From Formosa sp. L2A11 (GTDB lineage Bacteria > Bacteroidota > Bacteroidia > Flavobacteriales > Flavobacteriaceae), in assembly GCF_009796865.1 (NCBI RefSeq), contig NZ_CP047028.1, forward strand, positions 992,001 through 1,056,000: a stretch of DNA of 64,000 nucleotides, written 5' to 3'. Shown here piece after piece: positions 1 through 7,751 of the stretch; the first letter of the stretch is position 1, and every line of letters begins with the position of its first letter. Position numbers and translations under genes: made by a program. Under the pieces are notes generated by a model that was not told the DNA's origin, did no database searches, and saw only the letters and a list, made by a program, of their open reading frames with translations.

Positions 1-1
1 G

Positions 2-478
2 GCTTATAAATTTGAAGTAAACGATGCCATACCATATAACGCTGCTATAATGCAACAGCAAGGTATAACTGTTGCTATAAATAGTGATGACGATGAAATG
101 ATTAGAAGATTAAATCAAGAAGCTGGAAAAACTATAAAATACGGCGGAATGACGGAGTTGGAAGCTTGGAAAATGGTAACTATAAACCCAGCAAAATTAT
201 TACATCTAGACAACAGAGTGGGAAGTATTAAAAAAGGTAAAGACGCAGATCTTGTACTTTGGAACAACAACCCTTTGTCTATTTATTCTAAAGCAGAAAA
301 AACAGTAATAGAAGGTGTTGTGTATTTTGATATTGAAAAAGACAAACTACAACGTGAAAGCATAAAAACGGAACGTGCCAAATTGGTTAACTTAATGCTT
401 CAAGAGAAATCTAAAGGTAAAAAGACACAAAAACCAAAAGGTAAAAGAAAAGAAGAAATGACTTGCGAATCACTATAA
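2..478 (+). CDS. Amidohydrolase family protein, C-terminal part (5' end outside window)
   Basis: The frame is open from base 2, so the first ATG in the window (50) is internal and this is the last 158 codons of a longer gene. What is seen is the end of an amidohydrolase (imidazolonepropionase-like) fold: AINSDDDEM with the Asp-rich turn that usually supplies the last metal ligand, then the typical ITINPAKLLxLDxxxGSIKxGKDADLVLW closing strands. The tail is Lys-rich. It is 15 nt upstream of a second amidohydrolase-like gene, so the two are probably one operon; pairs like this are common in Flavobacteriia and are usually exported. Substrate unknown. Confidence 0.85.
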   Translation, partial: AYKFEVNDAIPYNAAIMQQQGITVAINSDDDEMIRRLNQEAGKTIKYGGMTELEAWKMVTINPAKLLHLDNRVGSIKKGKDADLVLWNNNPLSIYSKAEKTVIEGVVYFDIEKDKLQRESIKTERAKLVNLMLQEKSKGKKTQKPKGKRKEEMTCESL

Positions 479-493
479 AAATAAAAAACTATA

Positions 494-1786
494 ATGAAAA
501 CATATAAAAACATATTAGTGCTCGTCGTTTTGTTTAGTGTATCCTTTTCTTGGGCACAACAAACACCAGCAACTGTACAAAAAGAAGCTATAGTAATAGA
601 AGGTGCAACTGCCCATCTAGGAAATGGAAACATCATAGAAAATTCGCTTATCATGTTCGAAGGTGGCGTTTTAACATTTGTTGGTGATGCTAAAATGAAA
701 ATTGCTAGAAAAGGAAAAACAATTGATGGCACAGGAAAGCATATTTACCCAGGCTTTATTGCCCCAACAAAAGCATTAGGATTAATAGAAATTAACGCTG
801 TTAGAGCGAGTAAAGATGAAGATGAAATAGGAGAATTCATTCCGCATGTACGCAGTTTAATTGCTTATAATGCCGAATCTAAAGTTGTAGAAAGTATGCG
901 CCCAAACGGTGTATTACTGGCACAAATAGCACCACAAGGAGGCGAAATTTCAGGAACGTCATCTATTGTGCAACTAGATGCTTGGAATTGGGAAGATGCA
1001 GCCGTAAAAGTAGACGATGGAATTCACCTACATTGGCCAAGCAGTTATAGGTTTAATCGCAGAGGAGAAGACAGAGGATATAAACCAAACGATACCTACC
1101 AAAAAACAATTGCAGAAATTACAAATTTTTTACAAGATTCTAAAGCGTACGGAGAAACCGTTTCTGCAGAAGAAAACGAACCCTTTAAAGCCATGCAAGG
1201 ATTATATAACGGTTCTCAAAACCTTTATATTTATGCAGATGGAGAAAAAGAAATTATAGATGCCATTACTTTAGCTAAACATGAAGAGATAAAAAACATT
1301 GTATTAGTTGGCGGATATGAAGCTTACAAAATAACCGATTTCTTAAAACAAAATAACATTCCAGTTTTAGTACAAGCTACACATAACAGACCAAATTTTG
1401 AAGACGAAGACTACGACCTACCTTATAAGCTACCAAAATTATTAACAGACGCAGGTTTATTGGTTGGAATACAAAATGCAAAAAGCGAAAATTTCCAGAC
1501 TAGAAACTTACCTTTTTACGCTGGGCAAGTTGCAGGACAAGGTTTAGATAAAGAGCGTGCTTTATGTTTAATTACAGGAAATACTGCAAAAATACTAGGT
1601 ATAGATAATAGTTACGGAACTTTAGAAGTAGGAAAAAGTGCTACATTATTTATTTCTGAAGGAGATGCTTTAGACATGAGAACCAACCAACTTACAAATG
1701 CTTTTATAGACGGTCGCGAAATCTCTTTAGAAACACACCAAACCACATTATGGAAACGTTACATGAAAAAGTACGAAACTAAATAA
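494..1786 (+). CDS. Exported amidohydrolase-fold protein, metal ligands missing
   Basis: 430 residues with a signal peptide (about residues 1-21, ending SFSWAQQ). The N-terminal beta-sandwich and the closing strands (NTAKILGIDNSYGTLEVGKSATLFIS) are amidohydrolase-like. The sequence after the PGFI strand, where active members have an HxH metal motif, reads PGFIAPTKALGLIEI, with no histidine. No later GSDS/GTD-type aspartate is obvious either. It may therefore be a non-catalytic partner of the enzyme encoded just upstream (15-nt gap), or may bind metal differently. The start is chosen for the signal peptide. A strong hairpin terminator follows at 1813. Confidence 0.85.
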   Translation: MKTYKNILVLVVLFSVSFSWAQQTPATVQKEAIVIEGATAHLGNGNIIENSLIMFEGGVLTFVGDAKMKIARKGKTIDGTGKHIYPGFIAPTKALGLIEINAVRASKDEDEIGEFIPHVRSLIAYNAESKVVESMRPNGVLLAQIAPQGGEISGTSSIVQLDAWNWEDAAVKVDDGIHLHWPSSYRFNRRGEDRGYKPNDTYQKTIAEITNFLQDSKAYGETVSAEENEPFKAMQGLYNGSQNLYIYADGEKEIIDAITLAKHEEIKNIVLVGGYEAYKITDFLKQNNIPVLVQATHNRPNFEDEDYDLPYKLPKLLTDAGLLVGIQNAKSENFQTRNLPFYAGQVAGQGLDKERALCLITGNTAKILGIDNSYGTLEVGKSATLFISEGDALDMRTNQLTNAFIDGREISLETHQTTLWKRYMKKYETK

Positions 1787-1812
1787 ATTACCTAATCAAT
1801 TTTATTATTTAT

Positions 1813-1843
1813 AAGAGTGAGATTTAAATCTCACTCTTTTTTT
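1813..1843 (+). terminator. Rho-independent terminator after the amidohydrolase pair
   Basis: Near-perfect inverted repeat aagagtgagattt/aaatctcactctt directly followed by a T run. It starts with the same AAGAGTG that begins the terminators of the secreted-protein genes downstream. Confidence 0.85.
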
Positions 1844-2002
1844 ATGCCTAAAAATATTTAGAACCTCAACCTTACAAATAAGACCTTAAATAGAAAATAA
1901 AGACAAAATTATCCGACATGGCTTAAATTACCTCAAACATATTTTATATTACCCCTATAAATATAGGGCTTAAGATTCTTGATTAAAATAGAACACAAAG
2001 TT

Positions 2003-2046
2003 GCCAATATCGATGTTTTCTAGCACGAGCTATCGCTATACCTTTG
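2003..2046 (+). promoter_or_regulatory. Promoter of leader unit 1
   Basis: Conserved motif GCCAATATCGATGTTTT at 2003-2019, then exactly 19 nt, then TACCTTTG at 2039-2046, which fits the Bacteroidota -7 consensus TAnnTTTG. It drives only a stub ORF at 2077. Confidence 0.65.
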
Positions 2047-2076
2047 TCATACGTTAATCGTTAAAAGAAATTAATT

Positions 2077-2166
2077 ATGAAAAAAATAATGAAACTTGGT
2101 ATTAGCTTGTTGTCAAAAACAAACTCAAACAAATACTACATGAACTCAATTAATTCACTACAATAA
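2077..2166 (+). pseudogene. 29-codon stub ORF 1: 5' end of the secreted-protein gene
   Basis: Starts MKKIMKLGISLLS, matching the first dozen residues of the full genes (MKKIMTLSICLLV), then leaves the family and reads into the next leader unit, ending NSINSLQ at a TAA. The second stub at 2265 has the same length and the same pattern. Most likely a deletion derivative whose body was lost and which was then duplicated. Translation is possible, since the promoter motif is intact, but nothing shows it. Confidence 0.5.
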
Positions 2167-2264
2167 TATTCAAGTTAGAATAGAAGATAAGGCAAACAAT
2201 ATTAATGTTTTGTTGTAAAGGCTTCAATCTATCTTAATATAAAGAATCGAAAAAAAAATAAATC

Positions 2265-2354
2265 ATGAAAAAAATAATTAGACTTAGTATTGGCTTATTA
2301 TCCAAAATTAACTCAAACATATTCTATATTAACTCTGTAAATACATTACAATAG
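2265..2354 (+). pseudogene. 29-codon stub ORF 2 with degraded promoter
   Basis: Reads MKKIIRLSIGLLSK then ends NSVNTLQ at a TAG, 188 bp downstream of stub 1. About 19 of the 29 residues match stub 1. Differences are both silent (tca/tcc, cta/tta) and replacing (aaa/ata, aca/att), so there is no clear sign of selection on the peptide. Its promoter is decayed: the 17-bp motif at 2195-2211 reads AACAATATTAATGTTTT and the -7 position (2230-2237) is TATCTTAA instead of TAnnTTTG. Confidence 0.45.
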
Positions 2355-2382
2355 TATTTAAGTTAAAATAGAATATAAAGTA

Positions 2383-2426
2383 GCCAATATCGATGTTTTG
2401 TAACACGCTACAACATCATACATTTG
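2383..2426 (+). promoter_or_regulatory. Promoter of the first full secreted-protein gene
   Basis: GCCAATATCGATGTTTT at 2383-2399, 19-nt spacer, TACATTTG at 2419-2426 (TAnnTTTG). The ATG is at 2458, giving a leader of about 25 nt. Confidence 0.7.
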
Positions 2427-2457
2427 GATAAGTTAAATAATCAAAAATATTTGAATA

Positions 2458-3060
2458 ATGAAAAAAATAATGACACTTAGTATTTGCTTGTTGGTAGTAG
2501 CTACCAGCTTTGCATCAAGTTTTGCGAGCAACTTGTCATCTGATTTTGATGGAAGAAGAGACATGGAGATTACGTTAACATTAGACAATGTAAAAGAAGG
2601 ACAACATTTATATATTAAAGATGCATACGGATTTACGCTTTACAAAAAGACTTTTAATAAGTCTGGAACTGTAGATAACACATTCGATTTTTCATCTTTA
2701 CCTAACGGATCATATTTTTTCGAACACGAAAAAGCATATCAAGTTAAAGTAATTCCTTTTAATGTAGCTGCAGGAAAAGTTACTTTTAATACGCCTAGCG
2801 AAAAAGTAATATACAAACCTGTTGTAAAAGTTAAAAACAACACGATTTACTTATCTAAATTAGACTTAAACAAAACAGATGTAAACGTGAGTCTTTTATA
2901 CGAAAGCGATAACAATACATTTAAAGTAATACACTCAGAAGATTTTACAGACACAGCAAACATACAACGTGCGTATAGCTTATCTAATAAAGAATCTGGA
3001 AATTACAAAATGGTAATTAAAGCAGACGGAAGAGAATACGTTGAGTATTTTTCTATCTAA
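2458..3060 (+). CDS. Small secreted beta-rich protein, tandem family copy A
   Basis: 200 residues; signal peptide about 1-23 (MKKIMTLSICLLVVATSFAS). The mature part holds two similar beta-rich halves: one near residues 37-100 (ITLTLDNVKEGQHLYIKD, then FDFSSLPNGSYFFEHEK) and one near 130-200 (LSKLDLNKTDVNVSLLY, then KESGNYKMVIKADGREYV). The LPNGSYFFE style resembles Bacteroidota DUF3244-like or sorting-domain-like sandwiches, but there is no long carrier protein, so it is not a T9SS cargo of the usual kind. Function unknown. It differs from the next gene at only three residues (S/G, T/K, N/K), all in the last quarter. It has its own promoter and terminator. Confidence 0.85.
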   Translation: MKKIMTLSICLLVVATSFASSFASNLSSDFDGRRDMEITLTLDNVKEGQHLYIKDAYGFTLYKKTFNKSGTVDNTFDFSSLPNGSYFFEHEKAYQVKVIPFNVAAGKVTFNTPSEKVIYKPVVKVKNNTIYLSKLDLNKTDVNVSLLYESDNNTFKVIHSEDFTDTANIQRAYSLSNKESGNYKMVIKADGREYVEYFSI

Positions 3061-3084
3061 AAGCAATACAATTTAAAATATTCT

Positions 3085-3121
3085 AAGAGTGAACTTATTT
3101 ATAAGTTCACTCTTTTTTTTT
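3085..3121 (+). terminator. Rho-independent terminator after copy A
   Basis: 14-bp inverted repeat aagagtgaacttat/ataagttcactctt with a run of T. Almost the same hairpin follows copy B. Confidence 0.9.
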
Positions 3122-3416
3122 GCGTAAACATTTAAAGGAGGAAAGACTTCAACTAAAATAAATTAATCTAGTAAGCTCTATTTTTTCATAAAAATGATTC
3201 TTCTGGGTATAATGTAAAAATCACAAACGATAAAGAAACTAACACATTTGCATAAAGAAAATATCATCTAAATTTAAATTGCATAAAACACACTCAAATT
3301 ATTAGATAAAATAACAAGACAATCTTTTACATAAAGATTCTAGTATGTAAACCGTGAATTTAGCACACATTGCAACACCTATAAAAAGCTGTAAATTGGC
3401 GTTATATAAAGAATTA
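3122..3416. other. AT-rich spacer with no gene seen
   Basis: About 295 bp between the copy A terminator and leader unit 4. No ORF of note and no remnant of the family coding sequence was recognised on either strand. Confidence 0.5.
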
Positions 3417-3488
3417 ACTCAAATATATGCTATATTAATCTTAACGCTTCACTATTAATGTTTTTTGGTTAATATAGAATATAAAGTA

Positions 3489-3532
3489 GCCAATATCGAT
3501 GTTTTGTAGTACACACTATCAGTCTATATTTA
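3489..3532 (+). promoter_or_regulatory. Promoter of copy B
   Basis: GCCAATATCGATGTTTT at 3489-3505, identical to units 1 and 3, then 19 nt, then TATATTTA at 3525-3532 (one mismatch to TAnnTTTG). ATG at 3563. The leader unit starts at about 3417. Confidence 0.6.
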
Positions 3533-3562
3533 CCATATGTTAATCGATAAAAAAAATTAATT

Positions 3563-4165
3563 ATGAAAAAAATAATGACACTTAGTATTTGCTTGTTGGT
3601 AGTAGCTACCAGCTTTGCATCAAGTTTTGCGAGCAACTTGTCATCTGATTTTGATGGAAGAAGAGATATGGAGATTACGTTAACATTAGACAATGTAAAA
3701 GAAGGACAACACTTATATATTAAAGATGCATACGGATTTACGCTTTACAAAAAGACTTTTAATAAGTCTGGAACTGTAGACAACACATTCGATTTTTCAT
3801 CTTTACCTAACGGATCATATTTTTTCGAACACGAAAAAGCATATCAAGTTAAAGTAATTCCTTTTAATGTAGCTGCAGGAAAAGTTACTTTTAATACGCC
3901 TAGCGAAAAAGTAATATACAAACCTGTTGTAAAAGTTAAAAACAACACGATTTACTTATCTAAATTAGACTTAAACAAAACAGATGTAAACGTAAGTCTT
4001 TTATATGAAGGAGATAACAATACATTTAAAGTAATACACTCAGAAGATTTTAAAGACACAGCAAACATACAACGTGCGTATAGCTTATCTAAGAAAGAAT
4101 CTGGAAATTACAAAATGGTAATTAAAGCAGACGGAAGAGAATACGTAGAGTATTTTTCTATCTAA
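3563..4165 (+). CDS. Small secreted beta-rich protein, tandem family copy B
   Basis: 200 residues, identical to copy A for the first 149 and differing at three positions after that. DNA of the two genes differs at scattered, mostly silent bases from ATG to terminator, while the sequence upstream of the leader unit is unrelated. This points to a recent duplication or to gene conversion confined to leader, gene and terminator. Signal peptide and two-half beta architecture as in copy A. Function not recognised. Confidence 0.85.
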   Translation: MKKIMTLSICLLVVATSFASSFASNLSSDFDGRRDMEITLTLDNVKEGQHLYIKDAYGFTLYKKTFNKSGTVDNTFDFSSLPNGSYFFEHEKAYQVKVIPFNVAAGKVTFNTPSEKVIYKPVVKVKNNTIYLSKLDLNKTDVNVSLLYEGDNNTFKVIHSEDFKDTANIQRAYSLSKKESGNYKMVIKADGREYVEYFSI

Positions 4166-4189
4166 AAGCAATACAATTTAAAATACTCT

Positions 4190-4225
4190 AAGAGTGGACT
4201 TATAAATAAGTTCACTCTTTTTTTT
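4190..4225 (+). terminator. Rho-independent terminator after copy B
   Basis: aagagtggacttat/ataagttcactctt hairpin (one G-T pair) followed by nine T. Differs from the copy A terminator by a few bases. Confidence 0.85.
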
Positions 4226-4660
4226 GCGTTTATATTTCACACAAACACTTAACACATCTTCAGAATTTCATTAAAAATAAAGTACAGAACAAGACATCTA
4301 TAAATTGATTCTCTTCATTTCTAATTTAACCTCATCATCAATCTAAAAACATCTAGCATACATTAAAATCTAAATAACAAATTAAGGAGACTTAACTACA
4401 GATTTGCACCTAACAAAACAAAATCACATTAAAGAAACAGCCATTCTTCATCCTAATTACAGCTAAACCAATCATGATTTTACACAAAATTGCTCTGTTT
4501 TATAGCATCTAAACACCATTAACTTGTAGGAGAAATAACCGCACTAACATTAATCTAATATTAAAATAACAATAAAACAAACTACACAGTAAACACAACA
4601 CAATCAAACACCTGAAAAACAACATCATAGATAATATTACCTTAAACCTGTGCTAAATTA
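4226..4660. other. AT-rich spacer with no gene seen
   Basis: About 435 bp, very A-rich on the plus strand, many stops in all frames. No coding remnant, hairpin or repeat was recognised before leader unit 5 (from about 4661). Confidence 0.5.
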
Positions 4661-4711
4661 ACTTCATATTACAGTAACTTTAATTTAATGGTTAAAATAG
4701 AATATAAAGCA

Positions 4712-4755
4712 GCCAATATTGATGTTTTCGCACACCTGATAACGCCCTATATTTG
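4712..4755 (+). promoter_or_regulatory. Promoter of copy C
   Basis: GCCAATATTGATGTTTT at 4712-4728 (one change from the others), again 19 nt, then TATATTTG at 4748-4755. ATG at 4793. Confidence 0.7.
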
Positions 4756-4792
4756 AACAAGTTAAATGATCAAAAAAAATAAATATTTAATT

Positions 4793-5401
4793 ATGAAAAA
4801 AGTAATCACACACAGTATTTGCATGTTAGTTATGATTACTGGCATCGCAACAGGTTTCGCTAATAACCTTTCTTCTTTAAAAGTAGAAAAAGAAAGCATG
4901 GAAATTACGTTAACATTAGACAACGTAAAAGCAGGACAAAAATTATCTATTAAAGACATAAACGGATTAATACTTTACAAAAAAACGATAGAAAAAGAAG
5001 GTATTTTCAGTAACAAGTTCGACTTAACAGCATTACCTGATGGGAAATACTATTTTGAACATGAAAAAGATTTTCAAATCAAAATTATCCCTTTCAAAGT
5101 GACTTCTAACACAGTAACATTCGACAAAGCAAACGAGAAAACAATCTTTAAACCTGTTTTGAAGACTAAAGACAACTATTTATATTTTTCTAAATTAGAT
5201 TTAGAGAAAGAAGATGTAAAAATAAACATTTACCACGAGAGCAATAAAAACAATTCGGGATACAATTTAGTGTATAACGAAGATTTTACAGACTCTACAA
5301 AAATAGAACGTATTTATAGTTTATCTAAAATACATGAAGGAAGATACAAAGTAGTAGTTACTGCAAACGGCAGAGATTACGTAGAATACTTCAGCATCTA
5401 A
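4793..5401 (+). CDS. Small secreted beta-rich protein, tandem family copy C (diverged)
   Basis: 202 residues from ATG 4793. An in-frame ATG at 4766 exists, but the family start MKKVITHSICMLV aligns with copies A and B, and the leader spacing fits. Signal peptide ends near ATGFA. The two-half layout is kept (ITLTLDNVKAGQKLSIKD; ALPDGKYYFEHEKDF; ending GRDYVEYFSI), but many other residues differ and there are a few short indels, so this is an older duplicate. The conserved C-terminal YVEYFSI in all three copies suggests a constraint on the end of the protein. Confidence 0.83.
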   Translation: MKKVITHSICMLVMITGIATGFANNLSSLKVEKESMEITLTLDNVKAGQKLSIKDINGLILYKKTIEKEGIFSNKFDLTALPDGKYYFEHEKDFQIKIIPFKVTSNTVTFDKANEKTIFKPVLKTKDNYLYFSKLDLEKEDVKINIYHESNKNNSGYNLVYNEDFTDSTKIERIYSLSKIHEGRYKVVVTANGRDYVEYFSI

Positions 5402-5433
5402 TACCAATAACCTCCCTCCCGATTACAAAACTA

Positions 5434-5469
5434 AAAAGAGTGGACTTTTAACAGTCCACTCTTTTTTTA
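5434..5469. terminator. Bidirectional terminator between convergent genes
   Basis: aaaaagagtggact/agtccactcttttttt hairpin with A and T runs on either side, between the stop of copy C (5401) and the stop of the minus-strand hydratase (5473). It can serve both. Confidence 0.85.
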
Positions 5470-5472
5470 TGT

Positions 5473-6252
5473 TTATTTTCCTGTAAATTCTGCTTTTCGT
5501 TTTTCTAGAAAAGCTGTAGTTCCTTCTTTAAAATCTTCGGTTCCAAAACATTTACCAAAACCTTTAATTTCTTTTTTATACCCATTAACTCCAGATTTAA
5601 AACCTGAGTTAATCGCTTTAATTGCTTCTCCAATTGCTTTAGGCGAGTTATTCTTTATTTTATTCGCAATATCTTCACAAAAAGATAATAACTCTTCTTG
5701 GGCAACAACATGATTTACCAAACCATAACTTAAGGCTTGCTCTGCATTAATCATTCCTGCTGTCATGATCATCTCCATAGCTCTACCTTTACCAACTAAT
5801 TGAGGTAAACGTTGTGTACCACCATAACCAGGAATAACACCTAAAGACACTTCTGGTAATCCCATTTTAGCATTGTCGCTAGCCACTCTAAAATGGCAAG
5901 CCATCGCTAATTCTAATCCGCCACCCAAAGCAAATCCATTTACAGCAGCAATAACTGGTGTAGATAAATTTTGTATAAAATCGAATAGCATTTCATGACC
6001 TTTAGCTGACAGTTTAGAACCCTTTTCTTTATCAAAATTTGCAAATTCACTTATATCTGCACCTGCAACAAAAGCTTTTTCGCCACTTCCAGTTACAATA
6101 ATAACTCGTGTTTCATCGTCTTTATCTGCCGCTTTAAAAGCACGATGCAATTCTTTAATAGTCGCTTTGTTTAAGGCGTTTAATTTTGTTGGTCTGTTAA
6201 TGGTTATTGTTGTAATACCATCTTGAAATTCTGATAAAATGTTAAAAATCAT
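5473..6252 (-). CDS. Enoyl-CoA hydratase/isomerase family protein
   Basis: 259 residues, full crotonase length. Oxyanion-hole segments are present (AGADISEF near 63-70; GFALGGGLE near 107-114), and both catalytic glutamates expected of a hydratase are seen: Glu114 in GGLELAMA and Glu134 in LPEVSLGVIPGYGGT. It probably hydrates 2-enoyl-CoA, possibly crotonyl-CoA, in fatty-acid or amino-acid breakdown. It is the last gene of the minus-strand run hemH, MATE, hemJ, kinase, hydratase, only 3 nt after the kinase. Confidence 0.92.
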   Translation of the reverse strand: MIFNILSEFQDGITTITINRPTKLNALNKATIKELHRAFKAADKDDETRVIIVTGSGEKAFVAGADISEFANFDKEKGSKLSAKGHEMLFDFIQNLSTPVIAAVNGFALGGGLELAMACHFRVASDNAKMGLPEVSLGVIPGYGGTQRLPQLVGKGRAMEMIMTAGMINAEQALSYGLVNHVVAQEELLSFCEDIANKIKNNSPKAIGEAIKAINSGFKSGVNGYKKEIKGFGKCFGTEDFKEGTTAFLEKRKAEFTGK

Positions 6253-6255
6253 AAT

Positions 6256-7707
6256 TTAGGTTTTAGGAAAGGTAACCACAAACGTTGTTCCCTTATTTAG
6301 TTGCGTATTAAAAGTAATATGCCCGTTATGGCTTTCTAATATATTCTTAACCATTGCTAAACCAAGTCCCATACCTCCAGATTTGGTTGTAAATTTAGGC
6401 TCGAAAACACTGGATATATTCTCTTCTTGAATTCCAATTCCATTATCTGAAACCGTAATTTTTATAATACCATCATGCAAAGAGACATGTGCTACAATTT
6501 TAGGAATACGATCGTCGGGAATAGATTGAATGGCATTCTTAACTAAATTAGTAACAATTCTAATCAGTTGTGTTTTATCAAAAGTTGTAATAATTTCTTC
6601 ACGCTCTGCAAGAAACACGATATAATCTTTATTAAAAATATCTAAAGATAAACGCACTGTATTTACAACATTAAGTGTTTCGTTTTGCTGAGCAGGCATA
6701 TTTGCAAAGTTAGAAAATGCCGATGCAATAGAACTCATAGTATCTATTTGCTGAATTAAGGTTTCTGAATATTCTTCTACCTTATGATGAATATCGGGAT
6801 CGTCTGGTCTAAATTTACGCTGAAAATTCTGAACACTTAATCGCATTGGAGTCAACGGATTTTTAATCTCATGAGCCACCTGCTTAGCCATCTCTCTCCA
6901 CGCTTGTTCCCGTTCACTTTTCGCCAATTGCTTTGCACTATCTTCTAACTGATCGATCATACTGTTGTATGCTTCAACCAATGTTGAAATTTCTTCACTT
7001 GCATCTTCTACGTCTATACGCGTATTCCGTTTTTCTAAAGTGGTACTATTTATTTTATCACTTATTGTTTTTATAGATTTAGTAATGTAATTCGCCAAGA
7101 AAAAGGCAATTGCCGTAGCTAAAACAAGCATAAACAAATAGGCATAACTAATACGCTCTAAGAACTCACTTAATTCTTTAGCCAGAAAATTATCATCTTC
7201 TAAATAAGGTAAATTCAGAATGGCTAATGGCTTAAATTTCTGATCTGTAATATATGAATAAGACGACTGGTAGATTTTATTATTCTCGCTACGCTTTTCT
7301 ACATAAGTATGCTTTGCCGTATTAGAAAGTGTATTTAAAATATTTGCATTAATACAATCTGCAATAGAATCTTGAGAAAAACCAGCCCGAGAAGACGTTA
7401 ATATAGATCCATCTAAATCGTAAATATTAACTTGTAAATTATGAATACTTGCTATTTCGTAAATCTTATCTTTAAAAATATACGGCAGCTTTTCTGTTTT
7501 AACTTCGAAAGAGGTTTGCTTAATTATATAATTAATATGAGATTTAATGTTTTTCTCTTTACGCTCTAATCGCTGTTGGTGGTAGTCTATCGCCTCTTCT
7601 CCGTATTGATAAATAGCAACACCTACTATTAAAATAGAAGCTAACATAACTACAAAAAGCATAGCTACAAATATGCGAAGCCGTAAAGATATTTTTTTAA
7701 GTTTCAT
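6256..7707 (-). CDS. Membrane sensor histidine kinase, NtrY-like
   Basis: 483 residues. Two membrane helices (about 11-33 and 188-208) enclose an extracytoplasmic sensor of about 150 residues. A HAMP region follows (about 205-260), then the H-box VAHEIKNPLTPMRLS with the phospho-acceptor near His279, the N-box NLVKNAIQS, and the G-boxes DNGIGI and GGMGLGLAMVK. The PLTPMRLSVQNFQRKF style is typical of NtrY-type kinases. No response regulator is adjacent, so the partner is unknown. The gene lies 44 nt behind hemJ in the same direction. Confidence 0.93.
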   Translation of the reverse strand: MKLKKISLRLRIFVAMLFVVMLASILIVGVAIYQYGEEAIDYHQQRLERKEKNIKSHINYIIKQTSFEVKTEKLPYIFKDKIYEIASIHNLQVNIYDLDGSILTSSRAGFSQDSIADCINANILNTLSNTAKHTYVEKRSENNKIYQSSYSYITDQKFKPLAILNLPYLEDDNFLAKELSEFLERISYAYLFMLVLATAIAFFLANYITKSIKTISDKINSTTLEKRNTRIDVEDASEEISTLVEAYNSMIDQLEDSAKQLAKSEREQAWREMAKQVAHEIKNPLTPMRLSVQNFQRKFRPDDPDIHHKVEEYSETLIQQIDTMSSIASAFSNFANMPAQQNETLNVVNTVRLSLDIFNKDYIVFLAEREEIITTFDKTQLIRIVTNLVKNAIQSIPDDRIPKIVAHVSLHDGIIKITVSDNGIGIQEENISSVFEPKFTTKSGGMGLGLAMVKNILESHNGHITFNTQLNKGTTFVVTFPKT

Positions 7708-7751
7708 AAAATTTTACCGTGTCCTATAGGCAACAATAATCAAGCCATTAT

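Larger units (their letters stand above)
1931..2457 (+). repeat. Three tandem ~190-bp copies of a promoter-leader unit
   Basis: Units begin at about 1931, 2123 and 2311 with (a/c)ctcaaac and run 142-147 bp to an ATG at 2077, 2265 and 2458. Each contains an A/T-rich stretch, a version of gaatataaagtagccaatatcgatgtttt (split here only by this description), a -7-like box and an ATGAAAAAAATAAT start. The first two units run straight into the next unit after about 12 codons; only the third is followed by a full gene. Two further diverged units precede the genes at 3563 and 4793 (from about 3417 and 4661). Between 1844 and 1930 nothing else was seen. Confidence 0.8.

Noticed and set aside
400-732. 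110-codon minus-strand ORF and similar overlapping ORFs in the window
   Set aside because: They run antisense to clear genes with strong family signatures.
1931-2457. CRISPR-like or satellite array
   Set aside because: The repeat unit is ~190 bp, imperfect, and each carries a promoter and start codon; no spacers or cas genes.
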